A stretch of 49,167 nt of DNA from Anaerolineaceae bacterium (GTDB lineage: Bacteria > Chloroflexota > Anaerolineae > Anaerolineales > Anaerolineaceae), in NCBI GenBank assembly GCA_002702705.1, contig PABH01000073.1:126924-176090 (forward strand), given 5' to 3'. Of this stretch, positions 1-8,791 are shown one piece after another. The translations under genes and the position numbers were made by a program. The notes below the pieces were generated by a model. The model was not told the origin of the DNA. It did no database searches and worked only from the letters and a program-made list of their open reading frames with translations. The stretch's first letter is position 1. The number at the start of each line of letters is the position of its first letter.

Positions 1-177
1 CTGCAAACCAATGATGACCTGAGCGGTGAAAATGGAGCCGTGCTCTTTACCTTGAATGACGGTGTCTACCAATTTGCAGCCAACCTCTCTGAAACCTGTA
101 CCATGTATGCTTACGATATAGATAACACGATTTGTCAGTTTTTTTTACACAGTGCTTTTGGGAATTCTTTTCATTAA
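1..177 (+). CDS. 3' end of an unidentified protein (partial)
   Basis: Frame 1 is open from the window edge to a TAA at 175-177 (58 codons). The first ~45 residues (DLSGENGAVLFTLNDGVYQF and onwards) look like the end of a secreted or cell-surface beta-rich domain, with two cysteines and balanced composition. The last ~15 residues, after NTICQF, are less protein-like, so a late frameshift or an eroded end is possible. No family recognised. The start lies outside the window, so length and function cannot be judged. Confidence 0.4.
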   Translation: MQTNDDLSGENGAVLFTLNDGVYQFAANLSETCTMYAYDIDNTICQFFLHSAFGNSFH

Positions 178-392
178 CGTTGATTAACCAATAATCGGCT
201 TTTTTATTTAAAATCCGTTTTTACACCCGGATATTTTATTGTGGTCAAATTTGACATTTTTTAGTTGCTGTCACATCAGCGCCCCCCGTTGGCAAAGTTT
301 GCATTCGTCCGGTTAAAAGTTGACCTAACTGGATGATTATCGCTGAACAGACTGAACAGTTACATTTTCTGTAATAAAATACGGATTGTTTG

Positions 393-398
393 TATAAT
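393..398 (+). promoter_or_regulatory. Candidate -10 box of the mntA-hepT pair
   Basis: A TATAAT sits 19 nt before the mntA ATG and is followed by an AGGAG-type ribosome binding site at about 401-409. No clear -35 hexamer was found at 16-18 nt upstream. The stretch 178-392 holds no other recognisable feature; it is AT-rich and non-coding. Confidence 0.45.
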
Positions 399-417
399 TA
401 GGAGCAGGAGAAATAAA

Positions 418-717
418 ATGGATACCATCGAATCAATAGCCTTTGAGGTTTTAAAAGGATACCCGGTTAAACGGGCGGGACTCTTTGGTTCTGCTGCGCG
501 TGGCGATATGACCACTGGCAGTGATATTGATATGTTGGTCGAATTTTTTCCTGATACTCGTGGAATTTTATTTTTTAGCTTGCTGGCTGATTTAGAAGAG
601 GCATTTAATAGATCTGTGGATCTGATAACTTTTGAAGCTTTACAGCATGAGGCTAAAGAGCATTTTAAAAAAAACATTCAACAAGATGTGAGAATAATAT
701 ATGAACGGGAGAGTTAA
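418..717 (+). CDS. mntA: MntA-type minimal nucleotidyltransferase antitoxin
   Basis: A 99-residue MNT-fold protein. The nucleotidyltransferase signature GSX10DXD is present: G24-S25, then D36 and D38 as metal ligands (GSAARGD...SDID). In characterised HepT/MntA modules this enzyme transfers AMP from ATP to a tyrosine of the HEPN partner and so silences it. The next gene overlaps it by 17 nt and encodes a HEPN protein with the modifiable tyrosine, so the two are almost certainly a co-translated toxin-antitoxin pair. An AGGAG-type RBS lies just upstream of the ATG. Length is normal for the family. The symbol is by family analogy; activity has not been shown for this copy. Confidence 0.85.
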   Translation: MDTIESIAFEVLKGYPVKRAGLFGSAARGDMTTGSDIDMLVEFFPDTRGILFFSLLADLEEAFNRSVDLITFEALQHEAKEHFKKNIQQDVRIIYERES

Positions 718-1054
718 GTCGATTTTAGAGCATATGCTAGAGGATGCAAAAGATATAATTGTATTTTCACAAACTGCTGGCTCCTTAAAGGAATTACGGA
801 AAAATTCCCTGATTAAAAAGGGTGTTGTTATGTCTTTGCTTAATATCGGTGAATTAGCAAGTAAGCTGCCTAATGAATTTACAGATAAACATGCTCAAAT
901 TCCTTGGCACTCTTTGGTGGGAATGCGGAATTTCGCTGCTCATGGATACCACATTATGAATCTAGAAATCGTTTGGGATACAGCCCAAACCTCTATTCCG
1001 GAATTGATAGATTTCATCGAAAAGGTATTAAAAGAAGACGACACTCTATCATGA
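701..1054 (+). CDS. hepT: HepT-type HEPN ribonuclease toxin
   Basis: A 117-residue all-helical HEPN-domain protein (DUF86/HepT group). The nuclease motif RX4HXY is intact: R76, N77, H81 and Y83 (RNFAAHGY). In known HepT proteins R and H form the RNA-cleaving site of the dimer, and the Tyr is the AMPylation target of MntA. Its ATG lies inside the end of mntA, which favours translational coupling and a fixed antitoxin-toxin stoichiometry. The intact motif suggests a live module rather than a relic. The 1055-1239 stretch downstream shows nothing recognisable. Confidence 0.85.
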   Translation: MNGRVKSILEHMLEDAKDIIVFSQTAGSLKELRKNSLIKKGVVMSLLNIGELASKLPNEFTDKHAQIPWHSLVGMRNFAAHGYHIMNLEIVWDTAQTSIPELIDFIEKVLKEDDTLS

Positions 1055-1239
1055 CAAGGTAACACAATCGTTCCATGCGGAAATATTAGTTCAAGCCACC
1101 CTTGACCTGCCCCAAATTCATGTACCATACTTTATGATAGTCCGATCTGTGAAAAGTAGAAAAGTTTAATAATTATAGTTTCAGTGCATCTCAAAAAATT
1201 GTTAATTGACAAACGGATACCAATAATTACATTCGGTAC

Positions 1240-1264
1240 AAATCCGCAATCCAATTGCGGATTT
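1240..1264 (-). terminator. Hairpin just downstream of fic
   Basis: A 10-bp perfect inverted repeat (AAATCCGCAA / TTGCGGATTT, loop of 5) begins 9 nt after the fic stop codon. It lacks a long U-run on either strand, so it may be a weak terminator or an mRNA-stabilising hairpin. Confidence 0.4.
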
Positions 1265-1272
1265 TCATGGAA

Positions 1273-2424
1273 TCACCCTTCCAACACCGCCAATATCTCA
1301 TTCGCCCGATATACGCGGTTGCGGCTTTTTCCCGTCAACTCTTCCAGAATGCCCAAAGCTTCGAGTTTGTCAAAATAACGTTGAAGTGTGGAAAAACTAC
1401 CAAGCCCAGTGACTTCCTGTGCCTGAACAATGGAACTGATGGGGGTACTCATCAAGTAGTCAACCACCTGGAGCAATTTTTCTCTGCTGCGATCTTTAAG
1501 GAACATTTCCTGGTATTTTAGGCGCAGTGCCTGCAAGTTTTGAATTTTAACAACAGCATCCTCCGCTTGTTCTTGAACCCCATCCAGGAAAAACAGCAGC
1601 CATTCTTCCCATTTTCCTTGTAAAGACACAGCCAACAATCGATCATAATATTCTGTGCGATTTTTTTCGATAAAAAGACTCAGGTACAGCAGCGGTTGTG
1701 AAAGAACATCCCAGCTAATTAACAACAGGGTAATTAACAACCGCCCAATCCGTCCGTTTCCATCCAAAAATGGATGAATGGCTTCAAACTGGTAATGAAT
1801 AAGGCCAATACGAATCAACACGGGGAGGTCCGATTCCGAATGAATATATTTTTCCAGGTCAGAAAGGTTATCCTGCATTTCTTTTACGGGCGGCGGCACA
1901 AAACGCGCTTGGGTTAAACTGGCTCCTGGTCGTCCAATCCAATTCTGACTCCGTCGCACCTCCCCCGGTGTCATTAATTCTCCCCGCACCCCTTTCATTA
2001 AAATTGCATGAAGTTCACGGATCAATCGCAAACTGATTGGCAAATCCTTTATGCGGGCCAGACCATAATCCAAAGCTTTCACATAATTCAACACTTCATG
2101 GCGATCCGGCATGGTTTCAAATAAACTTAACTGCCGGGCTTCATAGGTTAATAATTCCTGGAAGGTGGTTTGTGTCCCTTCAATTTGAGAAGACAGAACG
2201 GCTTCTTTGCGGATAAAGGGCCGGACAACAACGTGCGGAACAGGAAAAGAACATCCCACTTCTTCCAAACGTGCCATGCTCCGCTCCGCGGTTGCCAACT
2301 GGCTGATTAATCGATTCGACCAGGTTAGCGTAGGCGGCAGGGGGTTGGGAATATAGGCGTAATAACCGGTTAAGGTTTTAATAACTTTTCCTGGCGCTTC
2401 GTGGTTAAAATCTGTAGGTTTCAT
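1273..2424 (-). CDS. Fic family protein (AMP-transferase), class II, with C-terminal winged helix
   Basis: A 383-residue protein in three parts. The N-terminal Fic_N region carries the inhibitory-helix motif (S/T)xxxE(G/N), seen as SSQIEGT near residue 77, which makes it a class II (intramolecularly inhibited) Fic protein. The central Fic core has the full catalytic loop HPFLDGNGRIGR at about 216-228, with His base, Asp and Arg all present. The C-terminal ~90 residues resemble a winged-helix DNA-binding domain. Fic enzymes transfer AMP from ATP to Ser/Thr/Tyr of target proteins; the target here is unknown. The gene stands alone, and its promoter carries an array of TGATAATAA half-sites, which with the winged helix suggests autoregulation. 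The RBS is weak: no good Shine-Dalgarno precedes the ATG. Confidence 0.9.
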   Translation of the reverse strand: MKPTDFNHEAPGKVIKTLTGYYAYIPNPLPPTLTWSNRLISQLATAERSMARLEEVGCSFPVPHVVVRPFIRKEAVLSSQIEGTQTTFQELLTYEARQLSLFETMPDRHEVLNYVKALDYGLARIKDLPISLRLIRELHAILMKGVRGELMTPGEVRRSQNWIGRPGASLTQARFVPPPVKEMQDNLSDLEKYIHSESDLPVLIRIGLIHYQFEAIHPFLDGNGRIGRLLITLLLISWDVLSQPLLYLSLFIEKNRTEYYDRLLAVSLQGKWEEWLLFFLDGVQEQAEDAVVKIQNLQALRLKYQEMFLKDRSREKLLQVVDYLMSTPISSIVQAQEVTGLGSFSTLQRYFDKLEALGILEELTGKSRNRVYRANEILAVLEG

Positions 2425-2440
2425 AATTTTCTGAAGTTAA

Positions 2441-2535
2441 ATGATAATAAACAACATTCCTTATTATCATTTTATGTCATAACTGATAATAAGACAACCC
2501 CCTTATTATCAGTTAGATCGGTAACTGATAATAAG
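2441..2535 (-). promoter_or_regulatory. Operator array upstream of fic (five TGATAATAA half-sites)
   Basis: Two perfect inverted repeats and one extra half-site: ATGATAATAA (2441-2450) with TTATTATCAT (2461-2470); AACTGATAATAAG (2481-2493) with CTTATTATCAGTT (2502-2514); and a lone AACTGATAATAAG at 2523-2535. The array fills the upstream region of fic and starts 17 nt from its ATG. Arrangement and symmetry are those of a multi-dimer repressor site. The obvious candidate binder is the winged helix of Fic itself (inference). Confidence 0.75.
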
Positions 2536-2563
2536 AACAGATTTTTATTCTTTTCGGAAGCCT

Positions 2564-2941
2564 TTACTCCTCTTTTTTCTTTTTACCAAGCCGTTCCTTC
2601 ACACGTTGATTTGTATCCTCAATGACGGCTTCACCCACCAGGCCAATTAATCCGGCAATAATGCCCAAACCCACAAAAACATAAAGGGTGGTAAAGATCT
2701 TGGCGAGCGGAATGGTTGGGCTGATATCCCCGTAACCAATCGTCGTGAGGGTGATCACCGTAAAATAATAGGCATCCACCCAGGTAGTGATGGTAGGTTC
2801 AAATTGATGGTAAAACCAGGTGCCTACCAGAACGGTACCCAAAGCGACCAACAACAGGCCGCGTATTTCCTCTTTCCGCCACAAAAGTTTGAGTATTCGT
2901 AAAACAAATCGGCCAATGGCGAATATTCCTAAAGCTGGCAT
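2564..2941 (-). CDS. Two-TM potassium channel (ion_trans_2 type)
   Basis: A 125-residue membrane protein with the minimal K+ channel layout: TM1 at about 27-45, pore helix 54-65, selectivity filter TTIGYGD at 66-72, TM2 at 78-104, then a short charged tail ending in KKKK. The filter matches the TVGYGD signature closely, so tetrameric K+ selectivity is expected. There is no cytoplasmic RCK/TrkA_N domain, so gating partners are unknown. It is preceded by a GGGAG ribosome binding site. The neighbours are not functionally related in any obvious way. Confidence 0.88.
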   Translation of the reverse strand: MPALGIFAIGRFVLRILKLLWRKEEIRGLLLVALGTVLVGTWFYHQFEPTITTWVDAYYFTVITLTTIGYGDISPTIPLAKIFTTLYVFVGLGIIAGLIGLVGEAVIEDTNQRVKERLGKKKKEE

Positions 2942-3067
2942 GGTTTACTCCCTATCGGAATTTGGTCTACACCAATTGTAGCCTGATCCACCTGAAATCT
3001 GATTAACTTGTGATCACCAAAAACTTTTGATTTTACTGCGTATCAAAACAACATTCCGCCAGATGAA

Positions 3068-3664
3068 CTATTTTTGTATGGTGAAGGTGTGGTAACAACA
3101 TGGTGAACTCTCTTCACCGGAATAATGTTCCATAACATAACCATTATCGGTAAGAATGATGATGACATGTTTTTCTTCTTCAACAATCGTACTGGTCACT
3201 GCTGCCCCGCTGCCGCTGTCTACAATATAATATCCCATAAATGTTCGTTTGTAGGTATTCTCACCAATTTTATCGTATACTTCCGCGCCACCGCTTGCAT
3301 CGAGTATTTCCAGCTGATTTTCTTTAAAATTAAAATTGGTCGTCACATTTCCAGCCACCTGACAGGTGCATCCAAAATTGGTTGCATTTACCGAATATTC
3401 ATGGACGCCAGCAATTGATTGGGTTGAAGGTGAATCAGATGGTGATATGGATTGGTAAACCGGCTGCGGGGTTTCTTCAGCTTGGGCTGAGGATGCTTCG
3501 CCACTATTGCTGGCATTTATGGTTTCTTGTAAATACATATTCTCTAAAAGGTTAATCGGCTCGGGGTCATCACTAATAGCGAGACCTTCATATCCAAACG
3601 AACAAGCCATCATCAGGCTAACAACCACAAATAACAATGGAATCACAAATTTTTTTCTCATCAT
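3068..3664 (-). CDS. Hypothetical lipoprotein
   Basis: 198 residues. The first 21 residues form a lipoprotein signal (hydrophobic core then LMMAC, lipidated Cys at 21). A Ser/Thr/Pro/Gln-rich linker follows to about residue 85. The globular C-terminal part contains paired cysteines (GCTC near 98-101 and a CC pair near 189) that could form disulfides outside the membrane, and beta-rich sequence with an EEEKHVIIIL strand. No family recognised. It probably acts on the outer face of the cytoplasmic membrane. Intergenic DNA on both sides (2942-3067 and 3665-3850) shows no further feature. Confidence 0.75.
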   Translation of the reverse strand: MMRKKFVIPLLFVVVSLMMACSFGYEGLAISDDPEPINLLENMYLQETINASNSGEASSAQAEETPQPVYQSISPSDSPSTQSIAGVHEYSVNATNFGCTCQVAGNVTTNFNFKENQLEILDASGGAEVYDKIGENTYKRTFMGYYIVDSGSGAAVTSTIVEEEKHVIIILTDNGYVMEHYSGEESSPCCYHTFTIQK

Positions 3665-3850
3665 TCAGCCTTTGCTTTAATAAATGGAGTTTTGCGAATA
3701 TTCCATCACGATTTGATCGTTTGTGTCCCTAAATATTTATCCCTTTATCGTGACTACGATAAGTATAAACTTTCTTGATTGAAAAACATATCCGTTTCGA
3801 CAAGCAAATCAGGGCTGTTGATTAAGTAGCACTAAAAAAAGACTTTGGGG

Positions 3851-4354
3851 CTACCAACCAGCCGTACCCGGGCCGCCCTTAAACGGTCCCACGATATTGG
3901 ATGTGATCCACCCGCCGTAAAAATCGCCTTCCTGGGCGGTTACCTGTTCATCACCCACAAAACAGGCTTCCATTTTGCTGGGGTAAAACGCAGCGTGATC
4001 TTTGATCATAACGTATTGATTCACTGGATTGGGATAAAACCAGGCCGCTTTTTTGGCAGTTTTATCATTCACGGTCACATCATAATAAAAAGCCTGGCCT
4101 TTCCATTCACACCAGCTTTTGCCAACCGTCAGGCGCAATACACCAAGTTTGACATCTTCCAAGGGAATATAATAGACCGGAGGGTGGCTCGTTTCCAGTA
4201 CCCGTTTTGTATTCTGCGATTCGGCTATGATTTCACCATTAAAGATCACCGTAATAACTTGTTCTACTGCTTCCACCGCCGGAGGCCTTGGGTAATCCCA
4301 GACGGATTCTGTGTTTTTGATGGTTGATGTTGATGTTGGTGTGGGTTTCATCAT
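3851..4354 (-). CDS. DUF427 domain protein
   Basis: A 167-residue protein whose ESVWDYPRPPAVE opening and later FYYDVTVN, AAWFYPNP and FYPSKMEA blocks are the usual conserved blocks of the DUF427 (PF04248) beta-tent fold. No biochemical role is established for the family. An AAAGGA RBS lies next to two adjacent ATGs, either of which may be the start. The N-terminal ~14 residues are Thr/Ser-rich and extra to the domain. It is followed on the same strand by no close gene (186 bp to the next stop); the thioredoxin-like gene lies 20 bp upstream, so the two may be co-transcribed. Confidence 0.7.
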   Translation of the reverse strand: MMKPTPTSTSTIKNTESVWDYPRPPAVEAVEQVITVIFNGEIIAESQNTKRVLETSHPPVYYIPLEDVKLGVLRLTVGKSWCEWKGQAFYYDVTVNDKTAKKAAWFYPNPVNQYVMIKDHAAFYPSKMEACFVGDEQVTAQEGDFYGGWITSNIVGPFKGGPGTAGW

Positions 4355-4374
4355 TTTTCCTTTCGCTTAAGTGT

Positions 4375-4938
4375 TTATCGTGCTGCTTTGATCACCTGAA
4401 CCAATTCATCCGCTTTTTCTGCAGAATAAGCCCCCGTGGTTCGCCATAATATCTCCCCATCTCGATTCACCAGGAAGAGGAAAATATTTTCTTCGTTGGG
4501 GATCTCTAATGCGGATTTAAATTCGGTTTTATTCAGGTAAAGTGTGATGGTTCGTTCACGTGAGGTTTGGTCCGGAATACCAGCCCGCATACCCTCATTA
4601 ATAAAGGTTCGGGATAAAACCGGCATTTCGTAAATGGTGGGTAGTTCGTAATAGATAAATCCCGGAAAAGCAGCTTCAATTTCCTGAACAGCAGGCAGCC
4701 AGGTATTGACGGTGTTTTGTTGGTACTGCTGAAACGGCACAATCACCAGGTTCAGTTCTCTTTTAAAATCCCGGGGAAATTCAAATTCCTGGCGGTTTAA
4801 ATTAAAGCCGGATACCACCGGGAAATAAGGTCCACTCTGCACAACCTGCAGCTGGCTTTTTGCAGGCGCGATGCGCCAAACCAGAACAAGCCCACCCAAG
4901 ATAACCCCTGTGAGAATAACAATCCGTAAAAAAGTCAT
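4375..4938 (-). CDS. Membrane-anchored thioredoxin-fold-like protein
   Basis: 187 residues. An N-terminal hydrophobic segment (about 4-24) anchors the protein or serves as an uncleaved signal. The rest resembles a thioredoxin-like domain of the ATP10/peroxiredoxin-related kind: a FPRDFKRELNLVIVPF strand, a central helix, and a C-terminal NIFLFLVNRDGEILWRTTG beta hairpin typical of such folds. No CxxC or single redox Cys is visible, so it is unlikely to be an oxidoreductase; a chaperone-like or scaffold role is possible but unproven. A GAGGCGAA RBS directly precedes the ATG. It sits 20 bp upstream of the DUF427 gene. Confidence 0.5.
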   Translation of the reverse strand: MTFLRIVILTGVILGGLVLVWRIAPAKSQLQVVQSGPYFPVVSGFNLNRQEFEFPRDFKRELNLVIVPFQQYQQNTVNTWLPAVQEIEAAFPGFIYYELPTIYEMPVLSRTFINEGMRAGIPDQTSRERTITLYLNKTEFKSALEIPNEENIFLFLVNRDGEILWRTTGAYSAEKADELVQVIKAAR

Positions 4939-5258
4939 TTCGCCTCTAAAAACTTATCTTTCGTATTCAAACGATGATAGACACACCTTAAGTTGGTAAA
5001 ACCTATCATCGCCAATTTTTTCGCCATATATTTTACCTAAATTTTAATCGATTATGGAGCGATATCCCTTATTTTGTATAATCTATGTATAATCTTTGGT
5101 TGTGGGTTATTCACTTTAACACGTTTTTTCACAAAGTAGAGTGACGAAAATTACGATACATGGCGCAAAGAGAAAATTAGTGGTTCAGCTTAAGCAAATG
5201 CCTCAAATTCAAGGTAAAATTTGGTTGACTAGAATTTTAATTCCAAAGGAATCGAACC
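4939..5258. other. Gene-free stretch between divergent genes
   Basis: This 320-bp AT-rich spacer separates the minus-strand thioredoxin-like gene from the plus-strand helicase. Two TATAAT boxes in the plus direction lie at 5077-5082 and 5088-5093, but neither has a convincing -35, and the helicase ATG is ~170 bp further on. No ORF, RNA motif or repeat was recognised. Confidence 0.5.
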
Positions 5259-8200
5259 ATGCCGGAAATTACAGCGGATCTTCTTGACCGTTTTTCACTT
5301 AAAAAATATGCTGATCCCGAAACCATTTCTCGTGGGGAACTTTATTACAAAGAAGGGCGGGTTGTCAGCACGGAACTTGATGGGGAAGTTTATTCATTTA
5401 AAGTGATCGGCAGCGACCAATCCTACCTGGTACACATCCGGCGCCCAACAGAGGACCAGCTCAGTTTTACCTGCACCTGCCCGCATGCCCGCCGGGTCGC
5501 CATTTGCAAACACATCGTGGCTTCCGTTTTGACGTTAAAAGACAAACTCAATAAAAAACATGTCAGCCCCTGGCAAGACAGGCTGAATAATGTATTGGAA
5601 TATCCGCTTCACCAAACGACATCCACCACAAACCGTGCAAAAAATTACGTGGCTTTTTTTGTTCTGGATTTATTGGATTATTTTTATGGCCCTGAGTTTT
5701 ATTTAAAACCTTATGTCTTACGGACCTCCCAGTGGCCTTTATTAAATGACCTCCGGCAGCTGCCTGCCTCTCAGGTGAATGATTGGCTGGTTCAGCACCG
5801 TGAATGGGAAAGCCAAATCACAACCCCCTATCAAGCGTTAAACCCAAACGGCTGTATTAACCTCTCTCCGGAAGCGGTTTCTTTTTTCAATTTTATGATC
5901 GACCAGGACCGTTATGATACTCGTTTTGAGAAATATATCAAATACCTGCCGCTGATGCGAAGTTTAGGGTTTCTGATCTTTTTTGAAGGAGATTCCGACA
6001 AGTTGGAACAACGGCTGTTCATTCAATCCGAACCGGCTGAAATCCGGGGCGTTTTAAGCCGTACGGACCAGGAACTTCAAATTCATTCCGGGTTAAAAAT
6101 AGACGATCAAACCCTGCTCTCCACCGATGAAAATTTTTATCTACTTTCAAAAGACCCCACCTATGCCCTGTGTGGTAATTTTATCCTCCCCATCGCGAAC
6201 CCGGACGGTTTTAATATCTCCCAATTTTTTCCTCTTTCCATCCCATTAGAAGAAGAGGAAACCTTTTTAAATGAGTATTTTCCCGGCCTGGTGGAAAAAC
6301 TGCCGCTCGAAGGGGATAAGATCGAATACCAAAAGCTGGAGATACCGCCCACCCCACGCCTTTATTTAAGAGAAACAAAAAAGGAACTGCTGGCGGAATT
6401 ACGGTTTGGATATGGCGATTATGAAATCCCGGCTGAAAATAGCCCGGAACCTTTTCAAACCGTAACGACACCCCAATCATGGACGATTACCTATGTTAAA
6501 CGTGATCTTGAAATCGAAAACAAATTTTATGACCTGTTAAAAAAAGCAACATACCGTTTAAAACGATCCAGCAGCCAATATGCTTACAATACCTTTCAAT
6601 TACGAGCCCGCGCCCATCCCTTTGATTTTTTAATGTATTCCGTACCTGCCCTAACCCAAGCCGGTTTTGAGATTTATGGTGAAGAAAATATTAAGTCGAT
6701 AAAGATCAACCGCAACAAACCCAAGGTGCGTTTGAATATATCTAGCGGCATCGATTGGTTTGACCTGAATGTGATGGTGGAATATGGGGACCAGGAAATA
6801 GCATTGAAAGAAATTCGCAAAGCGTTAAAAAAAGGCACCAAGTACATCAAATTAGCCGATGATTCGATTGGAGAAATCCCGGAAGAGTGGCTCAATAAAT
6901 ACAAACACCTGTGGGGTTTGGCAGAGGAAAAACAAGATGGGTACCGGCTGTCTGAACTGCATTTACCAGTGTTGGAATCACTATTGGAAGAGCCGGGTGA
7001 TATTGCCATCCCGCCCGACCTGGCAGAAAGGCAGCAGCGCTTGCGTAATTTCGAAAAGATCAAAAGCCAGCCCCTGCCGTTAGCATTTACTGGTGAACTG
7101 CGTCCCTACCAAAAAGCCGGGTTCGATTGGTTGCACTTCTTACGTGAATATAAATTTGGCGGCATCCTGGCAGATGATATGGGCCTGGGAAAAACCATTC
7201 AGGTTCTGGCTTATTTACAGGCGTTAAAAGAAGACACCGATCATAAAACCTGCACCTTGTTGGTGGTACCAAAAAGCCTGTTGGCAAATTGGCAAAAGGA
7301 AGGTGCGCGGTTTACCCCTAACCTAAATTTCCTGGAATACATGGGGAATACCCGCCAAAAAGACATTACCATCTTTAACGATTACGATATTATTTTAACC
7401 ACCTACGGCACCATGCTGCGAGATGCTGCCTTGTTACGCAGTTTCCATTTCACGTACATCATTCTGGATGAATCGCAAGCCATTAAAAACCCGCTTTCGC
7501 AGAGTGCAAAAGCCGCCCGTTTGTTACAGGCGGATTATCGTCTGTGTATGACCGGCACCCCGGTTGAAAACAACAGCTTTGAATTATGGTCGCAGTTTGC
7601 CTTTTTAAACCCGGGACTATTGGGCAACCTTGATTTTTTCAAAAATGAATTTGCCTCCCCGATTGAAGGGCAACAGGATGAAAAAGCAGCCCAATTATTA
7701 CGCAGTCTGGTATATCCTTTTATCTTAAGGCGCACCAAACAACAGGTCGCTCCGGAACTGCCGCCGCGCAGCGAACGGGTTTTGTATACCGAGATGACAC
7801 CCCGCCAACACAAACTTTACAACAAAACCCGTGAAAAATACCGCTCGGAACTGCTCAATCTGATCGACAGCAGCGGTGTGAATAACAACCGCATGAAGAT
7901 TTTGGAAGGGCTGCTGCGTTTACGCCAAATCGCCATTCATCCCGCTCTGGTAGAGCCTGATTATAAGGGTGAAGCACCCAAGTTTGAATTGTTATTAGAG
8001 ACCTTGGAAACCCTTATGGCCGAAAACCACAAAGCACTCATTTTTTCCCAGTTTATCCAAACCCTGAAATTCCTGCGGGAAGAATTGGATCAACGCAAGA
8101 TTCCCTATAATTACCTGGATGGAAAAACCAAAAACCGCCAGGAACAGGTCGATTCTTTCCAAAACAATCCGGACATTCCCTTTTTCCTGATCAGCCTCAA

Positions 8201-8483
8201 AGCGGGTGGTGTGGGTCTGAACCTAACCGCAGCCGATTACGTCATTCACCTCGACCCGTGGTGGAATCCGGCTGTGGAGATGCAAGCCAGTGACCGCGCC
8301 CACCGCATCGGGCAGGATAAACCGGTTTTTATTTATAAACTGATCGCCCGCGATACGGTGGAAGAAAAAATTCTGAAACTTCAGGAACATAAAAAAGCGC
8401 TGGTGGAAAGCCTGATCACCACCGAAAGCAGTTTCTTTAAATCCTTAAGCGCCGATGATGTTTCGGTGTTATTCGGTGATTGA
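5259..8483 (+). CDS. SWIM zinc-finger SNF2-family helicase/translocase
   Basis: 1074 residues. N-terminal SWIM zinc finger around residues 68-90 (CTC...CKH, i.e. CxC followed by CxH). A long middle region without recognised signature follows. The SNF2_N motor spans about 610-880: Walker A DMGLGKT near 640 and DESQ box (motif II, DEAH-equivalent) near 735. The helicase C domain spans about 900-1050, including SLKAGGVGLNLTAA and DRAHRIGQ near 1012. SNF2 enzymes use ATP to translocate on double-stranded DNA and remodel protein-DNA complexes; bacterial members (RapA-like and others) act on RNA polymerase or in DNA repair. This gene stands alone, with no methylase or nuclease next to it, so a defence-system assignment is not supported. 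RBS AAAGGA precedes the ATG. Confidence 0.9.
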   Translation: MPEITADLLDRFSLKKYADPETISRGELYYKEGRVVSTELDGEVYSFKVIGSDQSYLVHIRRPTEDQLSFTCTCPHARRVAICKHIVASVLTLKDKLNKKHVSPWQDRLNNVLEYPLHQTTSTTNRAKNYVAFFVLDLLDYFYGPEFYLKPYVLRTSQWPLLNDLRQLPASQVNDWLVQHREWESQITTPYQALNPNGCINLSPEAVSFFNFMIDQDRYDTRFEKYIKYLPLMRSLGFLIFFEGDSDKLEQRLFIQSEPAEIRGVLSRTDQELQIHSGLKIDDQTLLSTDENFYLLSKDPTYALCGNFILPIANPDGFNISQFFPLSIPLEEEETFLNEYFPGLVEKLPLEGDKIEYQKLEIPPTPRLYLRETKKELLAELRFGYGDYEIPAENSPEPFQTVTTPQSWTITYVKRDLEIENKFYDLLKKATYRLKRSSSQYAYNTFQLRARAHPFDFLMYSVPALTQAGFEIYGEENIKSIKINRNKPKVRLNISSGIDWFDLNVMVEYGDQEIALKEIRKALKKGTKYIKLADDSIGEIPEEWLNKYKHLWGLAEEKQDGYRLSELHLPVLESLLEEPGDIAIPPDLAERQQRLRNFEKIKSQPLPLAFTGELRPYQKAGFDWLHFLREYKFGGILADDMGLGKTIQVLAYLQALKEDTDHKTCTLLVVPKSLLANWQKEGARFTPNLNFLEYMGNTRQKDITIFNDYDIILTTYGTMLRDAALLRSFHFTYIILDESQAIKNPLSQSAKAARLLQADYRLCMTGTPVENNSFELWSQFAFLNPGLLGNLDFFKNEFASPIEGQQDEKAAQLLRSLVYPFILRRTKQQVAPELPPRSERVLYTEMTPRQHKLYNKTREKYRSELLNLIDSSGVNNNRMKILEGLLRLRQIAIHPALVEPDYKGEAPKFELLLETLETLMAENHKALIFSQFIQTLKFLREELDQRKIPYNYLDGKTKNRQEQVDSFQNNPDIPFFLISLKAGGVGLNLTAADYVIHLDPWWNPAVEMQASDRAHRIGQDKPVFIYKLIARDTVEEKILKLQEHKKALVESLITTESSFFKSLSADDVSVLFGD

Positions 8484-8521
8484 AATCGCGAACAATCCTA
8501 TTATCCTCGGAAAATGTGTAG

Positions 8522-8659
8522 GTTGGGCAAGGCCACCAAGGTGCCAGATCGATTTTTTGCAAAATAAGGCTTAATCTCACGGCGATTTGATTACCACATG
8601 CCCAACAAAAATCACAGCAAGATAATTTCTAACGCACACAGAATTACAGAAATGTGTAG
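8522..8659 (+). repeat. Repeat unit 1 of the GTTGGGC tandem array (IS-flanking, left)
   Basis: A 138-bp unit: GTTGGGCAAGG at the start, CAGATCGATT inside, TGCCCAACAAAAA at ~8599-8611, then a ~48-bp spacer ending AATGTGTAG. It is nearly identical to the unit right of the IS (10430-10564); apart from a 3-bp length difference and substitutions near the start, I see one base change. GTTGGGC / GCCCAAC form inverted ends, so the core could fold as a long hairpin. The IS110 element begins exactly at its last two bases (AG, 8658-8659). Confidence 0.85.
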
Positions 8660-8670
8660 AGTGCGGTATA

Positions 8671-8676
8671 AGTCAA
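8671..8676 (-). promoter_or_regulatory. Orphan -35 box in the IS right end (half of a junction promoter)
   Basis: TTGACT on the minus strand lies 11 bp from the core CT. When the right end is joined to the left end through one CT, it is placed 17 bp upstream of the TATAAT at 10423-10418. In the linear chromosome it has no matching -10. Confidence 0.7.
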
Positions 8677-8791
8677 GTAGGAAAAAAAGGCCAAAAAAAG
8701 GAAAAAAAAAGAAGTACTGAAGAGACCAAGAACAATTATTCAAGGCAAGAAATAAAATATAGCTACCATTAAAAAAGAAGCAGAACAAAAA

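Noticed and set aside
5259-8483. Defence-island interpretation of the SNF2 helicase next to the IS and Fic/MntA-HepT
   Set aside because: No nuclease, methylase or known defence partner adjoins the helicase, and SWIM-SNF2 genes commonly stand alone.
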